From positions 62,001 through 126,000 of the forward strand of contig NZ_VLIY01000014.1 of the NCBI RefSeq assembly GCF_007489285.1: a DNA stretch of 64,000 bases. Reading direction: 5' to 3'. The notes beneath the pieces are model-generated. The model did no database searches. It was not told where the DNA came from and saw only the letters and a list, made by a program, of their open reading frames with translations. Below are positions 28,456 to 37,258 of this stretch, piece by piece. Made by a program: the position numbers and the translations under genes. Source of the stretch: Skermania sp. ID1734. Its GTDB lineage: Bacteria; Actinomycetota; Actinomycetes; Mycobacteriales; Mycobacteriaceae. The stretch's first letter is position 1. Each line of letters begins with the position of its first letter.

Positions 28456-28466
28456 GCCTGGCCCTT

Positions 28467-30179
28467 TCAGTTGCTCACGGTGTTTTTGCGGCTGTCTACA
28501 TTGGATTCCGACGTGGCCCGCTGCGCAATATCGAGCGCGGCGAGGTAGCCGAAGGTCATCGCAGGTCCGATGGTGGCGCCCGGACCGGCATAGGTATGAC
28601 CCATCACCGGGATCGCGCAGTTCCCAACGGCATAGAGGCCGTCGATGACGCTGCCGTCCGAACGCAGCACGCGCGCGGACGCATCGGTACGCAGGCCGCC
28701 CTTGGTACCGAGATCGCCTGGCACCATCTTGATGGCGTAGAACGGCGACTTCTCCAGCGCGCCGAGATTAGGGTTCGGTTTGTTGCGTGGATCGCCGTAG
28801 TAGTTGTCATAGCCGCTGTCCCCGCGACCGAAGTCCTCGTCCTTGCCTGAGCGGGCAAAGCCGTTGAAGCGCTGAATCGTTGCGGTGAGCTCGTCGGCCG
28901 GCAGGCCGGTCTTGGCGGCCAACTCCGCGATGGTCGGGGCTTGCACCACGACTCCAGATTCGACCCACTTCTTCGGAAAGCGTTGCTCCGGTTGCAGCCC
29001 CGCAAACATGTACCGGTCGCGGTAGCGCTGATCCATGACCATCCATGCCGGAATGTTTTCGCCTGGGCCGTCCCCGGTGCCGTTGCGGCCACCGTACATC
29101 CGATGCACGGCCTCGACGTAGGGCAGCGCCTCGTTCATGAATCGGCGACCCTGCATGTTCACCATGATGCCACCGGGCAGCGAACGCTCGGCCAGGCAGA
29201 ACCACGGACCCTTGGGCAGCGGAATCGACGGGCCCCACCACGCGTCGTCCATCAAGTCTGTTGCCGCTCCGAGCTTTTGACCCGCCACGATGCCGTCCCC
29301 GGTGTTGGCGGCCGCCCCAACCGTCCATTCCGTGCCGATCGGTTCGCGCTGGTACTGGTGCCGCATTTCCGCGTTGCGCTCGAATCCGCCAGCGGCCAGT
29401 ACGACGCCGTGCCGCGCGCGGAGCAGCGTCGGGGTCCCGTCGAGCAGTACATCGACGCCGGTCACCACCCCGTCGTCGGTATGCAGGTCGATCATCGGGG
29501 TGTTGAGCAGCACGGGAACATCGAGGTCCAGCAATCCCTTTCGCAGGGCCGCTACCAACGCCTGGCCCATGCCCAGCAAATGCTTGCCGGTGAGCCGCGC
29601 AGCGAACAACCGTGCACCCACCCGCATCGCACGCATGGGCCCGCGGATGTGCCGCTTACGCAGGTTCAGCCAACGGTAATCGGCTTGGGTCACTACGACG
29701 TTGAGAGGTGTCTTGCTGTAGGGCGGTTCCAAGTTGGCCAGTTCGGCGCCGAGTGGCTTGGCGTTGAACGGTGCCGGTTCGACGGAGCGCCCGCCGAGAC
29801 GGCCGCCCGGCGCTTCGGGGTAGTAGTCGGAGTAGTTGGGAACCCAGCGCAGCTTGAGCGGTGTCTTCTGCAGCACGAACGAGAGCATCTCCGGGCCGCG
29901 GGCCAAGAAGGTGTCGATCAGTTCGGCCGGGGTGTCGTCGCCGATGATGGAATGCAGGTATTGCCGCGCCGCCTCCGGAGTGTCCCGGACCCCATCAGCG
30001 ACGAGCGCCGGGTTGTTGGGAATCCACACACCGCCGCCCGATCGCGCGGTGGACCCGCCGTAGTGGGCGGCCTTTTCCACCACGACGACGCTGAGTCCGT
30101 GGTGGGCTGCGGTGAGTGCCGCGGTCAGTCCGGCGCCGCCGCTGCCGACGACCACAATGTCGTATTCCCGATCGCTCAT
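28467..30179 (-). CDS. kstD: 3-oxosteroid delta1-dehydrogenase KstD
   Basis: A 570-residue FAD enzyme that introduces the 1,2 double bond in 3-ketosteroids such as androstenedione, needed with KshA to open ring B. The FAD motif VVVGSGGAGLTAALTAA is at about 9-25; YGGSTARSGGGVWIPNN follows, and the C-terminal GHTYAGPGATIGPAMTFGYLAA is the KstD signature. ATG at 30179 is used; the alternative GTG at 30188 lies within the KstR box. No Shine-Dalgarno sequence is seen, and the box abuts the start codon, so the mRNA may be leaderless. Divergent from hsaE. Confidence 0.95.
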   Translation of the reverse strand: MSDREYDIVVVGSGGAGLTAALTAAHHGLSVVVVEKAAHYGGSTARSGGGVWIPNNPALVADGVRDTPEAARQYLHSIIGDDTPAELIDTFLARGPEMLSFVLQKTPLKLRWVPNYSDYYPEAPGGRLGGRSVEPAPFNAKPLGAELANLEPPYSKTPLNVVVTQADYRWLNLRKRHIRGPMRAMRVGARLFAARLTGKHLLGMGQALVAALRKGLLDLDVPVLLNTPMIDLHTDDGVVTGVDVLLDGTPTLLRARHGVVLAAGGFERNAEMRHQYQREPIGTEWTVGAAANTGDGIVAGQKLGAATDLMDDAWWGPSIPLPKGPWFCLAERSLPGGIMVNMQGRRFMNEALPYVEAVHRMYGGRNGTGDGPGENIPAWMVMDQRYRDRYMFAGLQPEQRFPKKWVESGVVVQAPTIAELAAKTGLPADELTATIQRFNGFARSGKDEDFGRGDSGYDNYYGDPRNKPNPNLGALEKSPFYAIKMVPGDLGTKGGLRTDASARVLRSDGSVIDGLYAVGNCAIPVMGHTYAGPGATIGPAMTFGYLAALDIAQRATSESNVDSRKNTVSN

Positions 30180-30180
30180 G

Positions 30181-30194
30181 TAGAACACGTTATA
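30181..30194. promoter_or_regulatory. KstR box at the kstD start
   Basis: TAGAACACGTTATA fits TNNAACNNGTTNNA. It ends two bases upstream of the kstD ATG (minus strand) and should repress kstD-chsH3-esterase. Confidence 0.9.
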
Positions 30195-30260
30195 GAATGA
30201 TGCCGCCCGCAGTCCATCCTTTCCTGCCAGGAAGTATTGCCGACCTTTGCCAAGAGAAAC

Positions 30261-30274
30261 CGAAACACGTTACA
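30261..30274. promoter_or_regulatory. Near-match KstR box upstream of hsaE
   Basis: CGAAACACGTTACA matches the KstR motif at every fixed position except the first T. It is 44 bases before the hsaE start and probably controls hsaE-hsaG-hsaF. Confidence 0.7.
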
Positions 30275-30317
30275 GTCAGGAGAGAAGCGACGCACGTCGC
30301 AGGGAGGATCGGGGCTG

Positions 30318-31103
30318 ATGCTGGACAGTTCTGTGCGTGCGGAGATCGCCGAGCGGCTTGCACAGGCCGAACTCGACCGCGCACCGATCCGCCCACTCAC
30401 CGACTCTTATCCCGGCATCGATGTGGTCGACGCCTACGAGATCCAGCTGATCAACATTCGTCGACGGCTCGCCGACGGCGCGCGGGTAGTCGGGCACAAG
30501 GTGGGGCTTTCGTCCAAGGCGATGCAGCAGATGATGGGCGTCGATGAGCCCGACTATGGCCACCTGCTCGCCGACATGGAGGTCACCGAGGACGAGCCCG
30601 TGGACACCTCGCGATACTGCTACCCGCGGGTCGAGGTCGAGGTGGGGTTCGTGCTCGGCGCCGACCTGCCCGGTGCGGAGTGCACGGAGGCGGATGTCCT
30701 CGCCGCAACCGAGTCGTTTGCGCCGTCGATAGAGCTCATCGACAGCCGCATTGTGGACTGGAAGATCAAGCTGGCTGACACGATTTCGGACAACGCGTCT
30801 TCGGCGGGCTTCGTGCTGGGTAAGCAGCGCGTGGCCACGGACGCCATCGACATCAAGGCCATCGATGCGGTGCTCACCCGCAACGGAGAACGGATCGCCG
30901 AAGGGCGTAGCGACGCCGTGCTCGGCGATCCCGTGATCGCGGTGGCGTGGCTTGCCCGCAAGGTCGCGGGCTTCGGGGTGCGGTTGAAAGCCGGCGACAT
31001 CGTGCTGCCCGGTTCGTGCACGCGCGCCATCGACGCGCGCCCCGGTGACAGCTTTCATGCCGAGTTCAGTGGGCTCGGCTCCGTTTCGCTGCAATTCAAG
31101 TAG
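30318..31103 (+). CDS. hsaE: 2-hydroxyhexa-2,4-dienoate hydratase HsaE
   Basis: A 261-residue fumarylacetoacetase-fold hydratase. It adds water to 2-hydroxyhexa-2,4-dienoate released from ring A of cholesterol, giving 4-hydroxy-2-oxohexanoate. Seen: [44 protein letters not shown] with metal-binding acidic residues, and [12 protein letters not shown]. The length equals that of mycobacterial HsaE. ATG at 30318 follows AGGGAGGA; a longer frame to 30237 would include the promoter. First gene of hsaE-hsaG-hsaF, divergent from kstD. Confidence 0.95.
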   Translation: MLDSSVRAEIAERLAQAELDRAPIRPLTDSYPGIDVVDAYEIQLINIRRRLADGARVVGHKVGLSSKAMQQMMGVDEPDYGHLLADMEVTEDEPVDTSRYCYPRVEVEVGFVLGADLPGAECTEADVLAATESFAPSIELIDSRIVDWKIKLADTISDNASSAGFVLGKQRVATDAIDIKAIDAVLTRNGERIAEGRSDAVLGDPVIAVAWLARKVAGFGVRLKAGDIVLPGSCTRAIDARPGDSFHAEFSGLGSVSLQFK

Positions 31104-31113
31104 GGGAGAAGCG

Positions 31114-32019
31114 ATGACAGCAAAAGCAACCGTCGCGATTGTCGGATCGGGCAATATCAGCACGGACCTGCTCTACAAACTGCAGCGCTCGGAGTTGCTC
31201 GAGCCGCGCTGGATGATCGGCATCGACCCGGCCAGTGAAGGTCTCAAGCGTGCGCGCGGCATGGGGTTGGAGACGTCGGCCGACGGAGTCGACTGGCTGC
31301 TCGCCCAACCAGACAAGCCCGATCTGATCTTCGAGGCCACCTCGGCCTATGTGCACCGCGAGGCCGCGCCCAAATACGCCGAAGCCGGCATCCGGGCCAT
31401 CGACCTGACTCCTGCTGCGGTGGGACCGGCGGTGATCCCGCCGGTGAATATCGGTGAGCATCTCGACGCGCCGAACGTCAATATGATCACCTGTGGCGGC
31501 CAGGCCACCATTCCCATGGTGGCCGCGGTGTCGCGAGTGGTCGAGGTGCCCTACGCCGAGATCGTCGCGTCGGTCGCTTCGGTGTCGGCCGGTCCCGGCA
31601 CCCGGGCCAACATCGACGAGTTCACCAAGACGACCAGCCGCGGCGTGGAAACCATCGGCGGCGCCCAGCGGGGCAAGGCGATCATCATCCTCAACCCCGC
31701 CGAACCGCCGATGATCATGCGCGACACCATCTTCTGCGCCATCCCCGAGGACGCCGACCACGACGCGATCACCGAATCGGTGCATCGCATGGTGGCCGAC
31801 GTGCAGCAGTACGTGCCCGGCTACCGCCTGCTCAACGATCCGCAGTTCGACCCGCCGTCCCTGGTGTCCGGCGGCCTGGCCAAGGTGTCGATCTTCCTGG
31901 AAGTCGAAGGGGCCGGCGACTTTTTGCCGCCGTATGCGGGCAACCTCGACATCATGACGGCCGCGGCCACCAAGGTTGGCGAAGAGGTCGCTAGGCAGAT
32001 GCTCTCGACACGGGTGTAA
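31114..32019 (+). CDS. hsaG: Propanal/acetaldehyde dehydrogenase (acylating) HsaG
   Basis: A 301-residue acylating aldehyde dehydrogenase that converts propanal from HsaF to propionyl-CoA with NAD and CoA. The N-terminal Rossmann motif [18 protein letters not shown] (about 6-23) and the catalytic-Cys stretch [14 protein letters not shown] (Cys about 127) are intact; [20 protein letters not shown] is the family's NAD/acyl region. ATG at 31114 follows GGGGAG. It works as a complex with HsaF, which channels the aldehyde; the two genes are 12 bases apart. Confidence 0.95.
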   Translation: MTAKATVAIVGSGNISTDLLYKLQRSELLEPRWMIGIDPASEGLKRARGMGLETSADGVDWLLAQPDKPDLIFEATSAYVHREAAPKYAEAGIRAIDLTPAAVGPAVIPPVNIGEHLDAPNVNMITCGGQATIPMVAAVSRVVEVPYAEIVASVASVSAGPGTRANIDEFTKTTSRGVETIGGAQRGKAIIILNPAEPPMIMRDTIFCAIPEDADHDAITESVHRMVADVQQYVPGYRLLNDPQFDPPSLVSGGLAKVSIFLEVEGAGDFLPPYAGNLDIMTAAATKVGEEVARQMLSTRV

Positions 32020-32031
32020 GGAGCCAAACGA

Positions 32032-33069
32032 ATGCCTTTCTCCGACGAACTCGACATTCGCGTCACCGACACCTCACTGCGGGACGGTTCGCATCACAAG
32101 CGCCACCAGTTCACCGCGCAGGATGTGGAGAACATCGTGTCCGCGCTCGACGAGGCCGGCGTCCCGGTCATTGAGGTGACTCACGGCGACGGACTCGGCG
32201 GGTCCTCCTTCAACTACGGCTTCTCGAAAACTCCGGAGCAGGAACTCATTTCGATCGCGGCCAAGACCGCCAAGCGGGCCAAGATCGCCGTGCTGATGTT
32301 GCCGGGCGTGGGGGTGAAGGAGGACATCGTCATCGCGCAGGACAACGGCGCGTCGATAGTCCGGATCGCCACGCACTGCACCGAAGCGGACGTATCCATT
32401 CAACACTTCGGCCTGGCCCGGGAACGCGGGCTGGAGACCGTGGGATTTTTGATGATGGCGCACACCCAGCCGCCGGAGGTGCTGGCCAAGCAGGCGCGCA
32501 TCATGGCCGATGCCGGTTGCCAATGCGTCTACATTGTCGACTCGGCGGGTGCGATGGTGCTCGAGCAGGTGGCTGACCGTGTCGCTGCCGTTGTTGCCGA
32601 ACTCGGCGACGACGCTCAGGTCGGCTTTCACGGCCACGAGAACCTCGACCTTGCCGTGGCGAACTCGGTCTTTGCCGTGCGCGCGGGCGCTTTGCAGATC
32701 GACGGCAGCGCAAGGCGTTTCGGTGCCGGAGCGGGGAACACGCCCGTCGAGGCGTTCGTAGGTGTCTGCGACAAGCTCGGCATCAAGACGGGCATCGACT
32801 TTTTCAAGATTGCCGACGCCGCCGAAGACGTCGTGCGTCCCGTGATGCCGCAGGAGTGCCTGCTGGATCGGCAGGCATTGATGATGGGTTATGCGGGCGT
32901 CTACTCGAGCTTCCTCCGGCACGCCGAACGCCAAGCGGAGCGGTACGGGGTGTCCGCCGCGGAGATGCTGGTCCGGGCGGGCAAGCGCAAACTCGTTGGT
33001 GGCCAAGAGGATCAGCTGATCGACATCGCCTTGGAGCTGCAGCGCGAAGCCCTCCCTCCCCGTGCGTGA
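32032..33069 (+). CDS. hsaF: 4-hydroxy-2-oxohexanoate aldolase HsaF
   Basis: A 345-residue divalent-metal class II aldolase that splits 4-hydroxy-2-oxohexanoate to pyruvate and propanal. N-terminal [18 protein letters not shown] carries the Arg-Asp and metal site; [16 protein letters not shown] provides the metal His pair; the C-terminal DmpG-like part ([28 protein letters not shown]) makes the channel to HsaG. The last codons and the TGA stop are contributed by the long palindrome that starts at 33060, so the C-terminus PPRA may have been set by insertion of that element. Confidence 0.95.
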   Translation: MPFSDELDIRVTDTSLRDGSHHKRHQFTAQDVENIVSALDEAGVPVIEVTHGDGLGGSSFNYGFSKTPEQELISIAAKTAKRAKIAVLMLPGVGVKEDIVIAQDNGASIVRIATHCTEADVSIQHFGLARERGLETVGFLMMAHTQPPEVLAKQARIMADAGCQCVYIVDSAGAMVLEQVADRVAAVVAELGDDAQVGFHGHENLDLAVANSVFAVRAGALQIDGSARRFGAGAGNTPVEAFVGVCDKLGIKTGIDFFKIADAAEDVVRPVMPQECLLDRQALMMGYAGVYSSFLRHAERQAERYGVSAAEMLVRAGKRKLVGGQEDQLIDIALELQREALPPRA

Positions 33070-33103
33070 TTTTTCACCGCCCGCGGTGAAAAATCACGCA
33101 CGG
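33060..33103. terminator. 21-bp-arm palindrome between hsaF and tetR
   Basis: Perfect inverted repeat: arms 33060-33080 and 33083-33103 around CC, with core TTTTTCACCGC / GCGGTGAAAAA. It lies between convergent genes, three bases before the TetR stop, and its left arm encodes the hsaF stop codon. The A/T tracts inside the arms give a bidirectional terminator-like hairpin. It is closely related to the palindrome at 49758-49811. Confidence 0.8.
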
Positions 33104-33105
33104 CC

Positions 33106-33678
33106 CTACTTGAGCACCAGCCGCGCCGAGCGCTCGAGCTGATCTGCGATCTCCGCATAGGAGGCGTAACCAATTCCGGCGCGAACCAACGCGCCCGCGT
33201 AGAGCAGCTCCAACGACTCGAGAACGTCCGCTCCGGACTCCGGTCCGAGCGCTGTGGCGAGCCGCTGGCGGATCTCCCCGCCGATGCGCAGCCGCAGATG
33301 CTGCACATCGGGATCGTTGCCGAGCAAGGCACTGGTGACCGCGCCGGCCAACTCCGGTTCATCGGCGACCAACAAGGCGATTCCGCGCAGCACCGCGATC
33401 GCTCGCTCGGAAGTCGCTGCGCCATCGTCGAACTCGATGTCGGATGTCGCCAGACGTCGCCAGAAAACCTCGGCGACAAGGTGTTCCTTCGAGGAGAAGT
33501 AGGTGTACGCGGTCGCGGGCGCGACACCGGCGCGAGCGGCGACAAGGCGAACCGTGAGCCCGGAGAACCCTTCCTCGCTCAGAACCTCGACCGCAGCCTT
33601 GGTCAGTCGGGCCACAGTGTCGGCTTGCTTCTCGGTCAGCCGCCGACGCGTCGACTCCAACTTCACCGAACTAGACAC
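33106..33678 (-). CDS. TetR-family regulator of the CYP51/aldehyde dehydrogenase divergon
   Basis: A 190-residue TetR protein; the HTH is GFSGLTVRLVAARAGVAPATAYTYFSSKEHLV (about 37-68), followed by an unassigned ligand domain. It is the last gene of a leftward seven-gene run (33106-39487), and the corresponding M. tuberculosis neighbourhood (Rv0760c-Rv0771, with cyp51 and cyp123) also has a TetR gene. An 18-bp operator-like palindrome covers its GTG start (33678) and recurs twice between the aldehyde dehydrogenase and cyp123, so it probably represses itself and both arms. Ligand unknown; a sterol or steroid aldehyde is a reasonable guess only. Confidence 0.85.
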   Translation of the reverse strand: MSSSVKLESTRRRLTEKQADTVARLTKAAVEVLSEEGFSGLTVRLVAARAGVAPATAYTYFSSKEHLVAEVFWRRLATSDIEFDDGAATSERAIAVLRGIALLVADEPELAGAVTSALLGNDPDVQHLRLRIGGEIRQRLATALGPESGADVLESLELLYAGALVRAGIGYASYAEIADQLERSARLVLK

Positions 33679-33688
33679 ATGTCTGGAC
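33671..33688. promoter_or_regulatory. Operator copy 1 (GTCCAGACANNTGTCYAG) at tetR start
   Basis: On the minus strand this reads GTCCAGACATGTGTCTAG, an interrupted palindrome AGACA-TG-TGTCT. It overlaps the GTG start of the TetR gene. Same motif as at 39480 and 39677. Confidence 0.72.
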
Positions 33689-33692
33689 GCTA

Positions 33693-34556
33693 CTACAGCA
33701 TCCCTAGGGTGGCAAGCTTGTCAGCCAATCGGGAGATGTAGGCGACCACGCCGGCTTCGTCGCGGTCCGGTAGGCCGTAGACCACGTCCGTCACGCCGAT
33801 CTCTGCCCAATGCCGCAACCGCTCACCGTCAGGCTTGATGTCCAACGCAACGATGCGCGGCAAACCGTCTCGTCCGGCGTCCTGCCAGATCTTGTGCAGC
33901 AGCCGCACCGGGTCGTCGATGTCGCGCTCTCGAGGGGTGGTGATCCAGCCGTCGGCGAATTCGGCGATCCAGCGAAACGTTCGTTCGGTGCCCGCCGCGC
34001 CGATCAGCACCGGAACGCCCTCGCTCCGCACGGTTTTCGGCCAGGCCCAGCTCGGGCCGAAGTTTACGAAATCGCCGGCGTAGCTGGCCTCTTCGTCCCG
34101 CCACAACGCGCGCATCGCTTGGAGGTATTCGCGCAGCACTGTCCTGCGCTTGTTTCCGGGCACACCGTGATCACTCAATTCGTCGGTGTTCCAGCCGAAG
34201 CCGGCACCAAGGGTCACCCGGCCGCCGGAAAGGAAGTCGAGCGTGGCAATCGTCTTGGCCAGCGTGATCGGGTCGTGCTCCACCGGCAGCGCAACGGCCG
34301 TCGCGAGTTCGATGCGGTCGGTGACGGCTGCAGCCATGCCCAGCGACACCCAAGGATCCAGCGTCCGCATGTAGCGGTCGTCCGGCAGCGTCGCGTCGCC
34401 GGTTTGCGGGTGCGCCGCCTGGCGTTTGATCGGGATATGCGTGTGCTCGGGAACGTAGAAGGTCGAAAACCCTGCGTTCTCGGCCGCTTTCGCCGCCGCC
34501 GCGGGCGTGATACCACGGTCGCTGGTGAACAACACAATCCCGAATTTCATGGTCAC
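33693..34556 (-). CDS. LLM-class F420-type oxidoreductase
   Basis: A 287-residue luciferase-like monooxygenase-fold protein of the F420-dependent type (KFGIVLFTSDRGITP; HDPITLAKTIATLDFLSGGRVTLGAGFGWNTDE; GVPVLIGAAGTERTFRWIAEFADGW). Such proteins use F420 or FMN to oxidise or reduce diverse small molecules. It overlaps the upstream flavoprotein gene by ATGA and is followed after 14 bases by the TetR gene, so it lies in the same transcript. Cofactor and substrate are not determined. Confidence 0.86.
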   Translation of the reverse strand: MTMKFGIVLFTSDRGITPAAAAKAAENAGFSTFYVPEHTHIPIKRQAAHPQTGDATLPDDRYMRTLDPWVSLGMAAAVTDRIELATAVALPVEHDPITLAKTIATLDFLSGGRVTLGAGFGWNTDELSDHGVPGNKRRTVLREYLQAMRALWRDEEASYAGDFVNFGPSWAWPKTVRSEGVPVLIGAAGTERTFRWIAEFADGWITTPRERDIDDPVRLLHKIWQDAGRDGLPRIVALDIKPDGERLRHWAEIGVTDVVYGLPDRDEAGVVAYISRLADKLATLGML

Positions 34557-36022
34557 TTCCCCAGGGCCGCTGCAGTTCCCGCGCGACGTCCGTAGAAACT
34601 CCCGTCACCGAGCGAGGTACCGCTGGCATACCCGCCGGCGCACACTCCCGACGTGCACCGTCCGGCCGCGAAGAGGCCCGGAATCGGGTCTCCCGAGACG
34701 TGCAGCACGTGCGAATCCAGGTCGGTCCGCAGCCCACCGAGGGTAAACCCGGCGGTGAAGCCGCGCAGGTCGAACGCGGCGATCGGCGTGCCGACCGGCC
34801 GGACCCATTCAGGCTTCTTGCCCAGCAACGGATCCCGGCGTTCCTTGGCGTGCAGGTTGTACGTCTCGACGGTAGACTGTAAGGCCAATTCCGGCAGGCC
34901 AATTTCCGCCTCGAGTTCAGCGACGCTCTCACACACCCACTTCGGCGGGGTACGGAAGAAGGGCGTCGACGTTTCGGTGATCATGCCCTCTTCATAGGCG
35001 GCCTCGTCGATGATGAGGAAGGCCTGGTTGTCCTGCTGGATCAGTGTCAATTGGCCGATCCGGCCGGGATAGGTGTCTTCCGGGACATACCGCTGGCCGC
35101 GGCCGTTGACGAGGATGCCGCGCGCCATGAGTTGCGGGTCGCAAAAGAAGGCGACCTCGGTTGCGTCCATGTGTGCGACATCGGCGCCGAGCGCCTGCGC
35201 CACCCGAATCGCTTGCCCGTCATGCTCTTCGATGGCGGCGCCCGGCCGGCCGATCAACCTCGGAGCGTACGTTTCAACCATCTCGTTGTTGTAGGCAAAG
35301 CTGCCGGTGGCCAACACCACGCCCTTACGCGCACGCACCGAAATCGTCTGGCCATATCGCTTGGCCTCGACACCGACGACGCGGTCGCCGTCAACGATCA
35401 ATCGCTGCAGCCGGATGTCGTACTCCGCTCGGATGCCTAGCTTTTCGGCCGTCTCGACGAGCGGCTTCATCAGCATGTAACCGCCGCCCCGCTCGCCGGT
35501 GCGCTTGTTCTGCATCTGCGGAAGATGCCCGCGCGGTGCCGGTGTGGCAATTGCGTTGAAGGGCGCTGCATTTTCGCCGCCGGAGTACATCAGACCCTCG
35601 TCGTGCGGTGGTTCCCAACCCGGTTCACCCCAGAACTCTTCCTTGAACGGCACCCCGCAATCCACCAGCCACTGGTAGTGATCCACGCTGCCCGCGCAGT
35701 AGTCCTCGATCTTCGCGCGATCGGCTCCCGGCCCCAGTGCGGCCATCATGAATGTGGCCATGTTCTGCGCCGAATCCTCGAAGCCCAGCGCCCGCTGTAG
35801 GGGGGTGCCCCCGCCCAGGTAGATGAAGCCGCCGGCCAGCGCGGCGGCCCCGCCCCAGCCACTGGTGCGCTCGAGGACTACCACCTCAGCGCCGGCTCGG
35901 GCAGCCTCGATGGCGGCACACACCCCGGCGATGCCGTATCCGGCGATCACGACGTCGGCCTCGATGGCCCACTCGGCTACATTCGATGCGGACAGCGGCC
36001 GAAAGTTCGGTAGGTCTGTCAT
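34553..36022 (-). CDS. FAD-dependent oxidoreductase, KstD/fumarate-reductase-like
   Basis: A 489-residue flavoprotein of the succinate dehydrogenase/KstD superfamily. FAD motif DVVIAGYGIAGVCAAIEAARAGAEVVVLE at about 24-52, then GGAAALAGGFIYLGGGT; the C-terminal FAAGRCTSGVCAGGYASGTSLGDGSFYGRRAG closes the FAD site. It is shorter than KstD (about 560) and lacks the KstD C-terminal signature, so a delta1-dehydrogenase role is uncertain; another steroid or enone dehydrogenase is possible. Within the TetR operon between an alkylhydroperoxidase-like gene and the LLM gene. Confidence 0.85.
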   Translation of the reverse strand: MTDLPNFRPLSASNVAEWAIEADVVIAGYGIAGVCAAIEAARAGAEVVVLERTSGWGGAAALAGGFIYLGGGTPLQRALGFEDSAQNMATFMMAALGPGADRAKIEDYCAGSVDHYQWLVDCGVPFKEEFWGEPGWEPPHDEGLMYSGGENAAPFNAIATPAPRGHLPQMQNKRTGERGGGYMLMKPLVETAEKLGIRAEYDIRLQRLIVDGDRVVGVEAKRYGQTISVRARKGVVLATGSFAYNNEMVETYAPRLIGRPGAAIEEHDGQAIRVAQALGADVAHMDATEVAFFCDPQLMARGILVNGRGQRYVPEDTYPGRIGQLTLIQQDNQAFLIIDEAAYEEGMITETSTPFFRTPPKWVCESVAELEAEIGLPELALQSTVETYNLHAKERRDPLLGKKPEWVRPVGTPIAAFDLRGFTAGFTLGGLRTDLDSHVLHVSGDPIPGLFAAGRCTSGVCAGGYASGTSLGDGSFYGRRAGTAAALGK

Positions 36023-36035
36023 CTGCGCACGCCTC

Positions 36036-36401
36036 TCAGTCCTGCTTCTTCTTCACGTCAGCGATCACCGACCGTGTCATCAGATCCAGCTTGGTGCCCA
36101 GCGGCCATCCCACGTAGTGGCACAGGAATATCGCGATCTCCTGCAGCTGGTCCGAAGTGAACTCTTGGTTGTGCAGTGCAGCCCGCACCTGGACCTCGGC
36201 CATGTCGAAGATTCCCTGGGCCGTCATGGCTCCAAGCAGCAGCAGGCGCCGATCGCGGATGCTCAGGCCGTCGCGAGACCAGATGTCGGCGAAGAGGTGG
36301 TCGACGGTATAGGCGAAGTGATCGCCGGGCGCATCCTTGACGTGCCAGCCGTACACCTGCTGCATCATGTCGAGGCCGCGCTGGCGCACATCGTCGGTCA
36401 T
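36036..36401 (-). CDS. Carboxymuconolactone decarboxylase/AhpD-like protein
   Basis: A 121-residue all-helical protein of the CMD family (VDHLFADIWSRDGLSIRDRRLLLLGAMTAQGIFDMAEVQVRAALHNQEFTSDQLQEIAIFLCHYVGWP). The AhpD CxxC pair is absent; His and Glu in VRAALHNQEFT and FLCHYVGWP fit the decarboxylase branch. The mycobacterial equivalent of this cluster carries a similar gene annotated pcaC. ATG overlaps the upstream dehydrogenase stop by ATGA. Its substrate is unknown and need not be carboxymuconolactone. Confidence 0.85.
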   Translation of the reverse strand: MTDDVRQRGLDMMQQVYGWHVKDAPGDHFAYTVDHLFADIWSRDGLSIRDRRLLLLGAMTAQGIFDMAEVQVRAALHNQEFTSDQLQEIAIFLCHYVGWPLGTKLDLMTRSVIADVKKKQD

Positions 36402-37258
36402 GTCACGTTCCCTTCTCCCACACCGAGTCCGTTTCCCAACTCGGCACGCGCAAGCTGAGTCAGCGGAAGGTCGACGCCGAGTCGGGCGCCGAGATCAGTT
36501 GCCAACGCCAAGTCCTTTTCACCCAAATCGCGGACATGGCTCAGGATCGGATACCAAAAATCCTCGGGCGCAACCGGTTCGGTCGTATTCCGCAACATGA
36601 TCGCTCCCGGGCCGCCGGTGATGGCGTCCGAATGGCGCACCACCTTGCCCAGCTCGGTGATGTCCAGTCCCGATGCCGCGGCCAGGCGCTGGGCCTCACC
36701 GGCGGCAGCAAAGGCGACAAAGTGCACGAGATTGCGGGCCAGCTTCATCCGTGTTCCGGCACCGACGTCGCCCGCGTGCACAATCAGCCCGGCCCACTTT
36801 CCGAACGGGCCGGCGACGCGCTGGTAGGCCGCTGCCGACCCGCCGACCATCACGGCCAGCGAACCGCGGTTGGCCGCCGGGGCGCCGCCGCTGACCGGGG
36901 CATCGATCAATTCGACCTCGTGCTCCAGACACTGCTGCGCCAGTTCCGTTGCGGTGGTGTCGCTGATGGTCGAGTGCACGGCAATCACCGTGCCCGGCGC
37001 GGCAGTCTCGAGAATTTGGCTCACCACGTCACGAACTTGGGCGTCGTCGAGGACGGTTACCGAGATGATCGTGGCCAGTTTTGCCAATTCCGCTGGGCTG
37101 CCTGCGCTCTGCGCGCCCGCGGCGATGAACGGCTCGACCGCCTCGGCGCGCACGTCACCGACAACAAGGCCGCCCGGCCAGTCGAGCAGGCGTTTGGCCA
37201 TCGGCGCACCCATATTGCCCAGGCCGATGAAACCGACTGGTTGAGCGCCCCCGTTCAT
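36398..37258 (-). CDS. 3-hydroxyisobutyrate dehydrogenase-like NAD(P) oxidoreductase
   Basis: A 286-residue beta-hydroxyacid dehydrogenase. N-terminal GFIGLGNMGAPMAKRLL (about 8-24) is the NAD(P) site; DAPVSGGAPAANRGSLAVMVGG is the substrate motif; the catalytic Lys lies in GAGTRMKLARNLVHFVAFAAAGEA. Members oxidise or reduce beta-hydroxy acids or semialdehydes. ATG at 37258 overlaps the SDR stop (ATGA); the frame to 37309 extends into the SDR gene and was rejected. Orthologous position to M. tuberculosis Rv0770. Confidence 0.88.
   Translation of the reverse strand: MNGGAQPVGFIGLGNMGAPMAKRLLDWPGGLVVGDVRAEAVEPFIAAGAQSAGSPAELAKLATIISVTVLDDAQVRDVVSQILETAAPGTVIAVHSTISDTTATELAQQCLEHEVELIDAPVSGGAPAANRGSLAVMVGGSAAAYQRVAGPFGKWAGLIVHAGDVGAGTRMKLARNLVHFVAFAAAGEAQRLAAASGLDITELGKVVRHSDAITGGPGAIMLRNTTEPVAPEDFWYPILSHVRDLGEKDLALATDLGARLGVDLPLTQLARAELGNGLGVGEGNVT

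Noticed and set aside
28941-30200. A 419-codon plus-strand frame opposite kstD
   Set aside because: Antisense shadow of a well-recognised KstD; no similarity to any protein and it runs through the KstR box.
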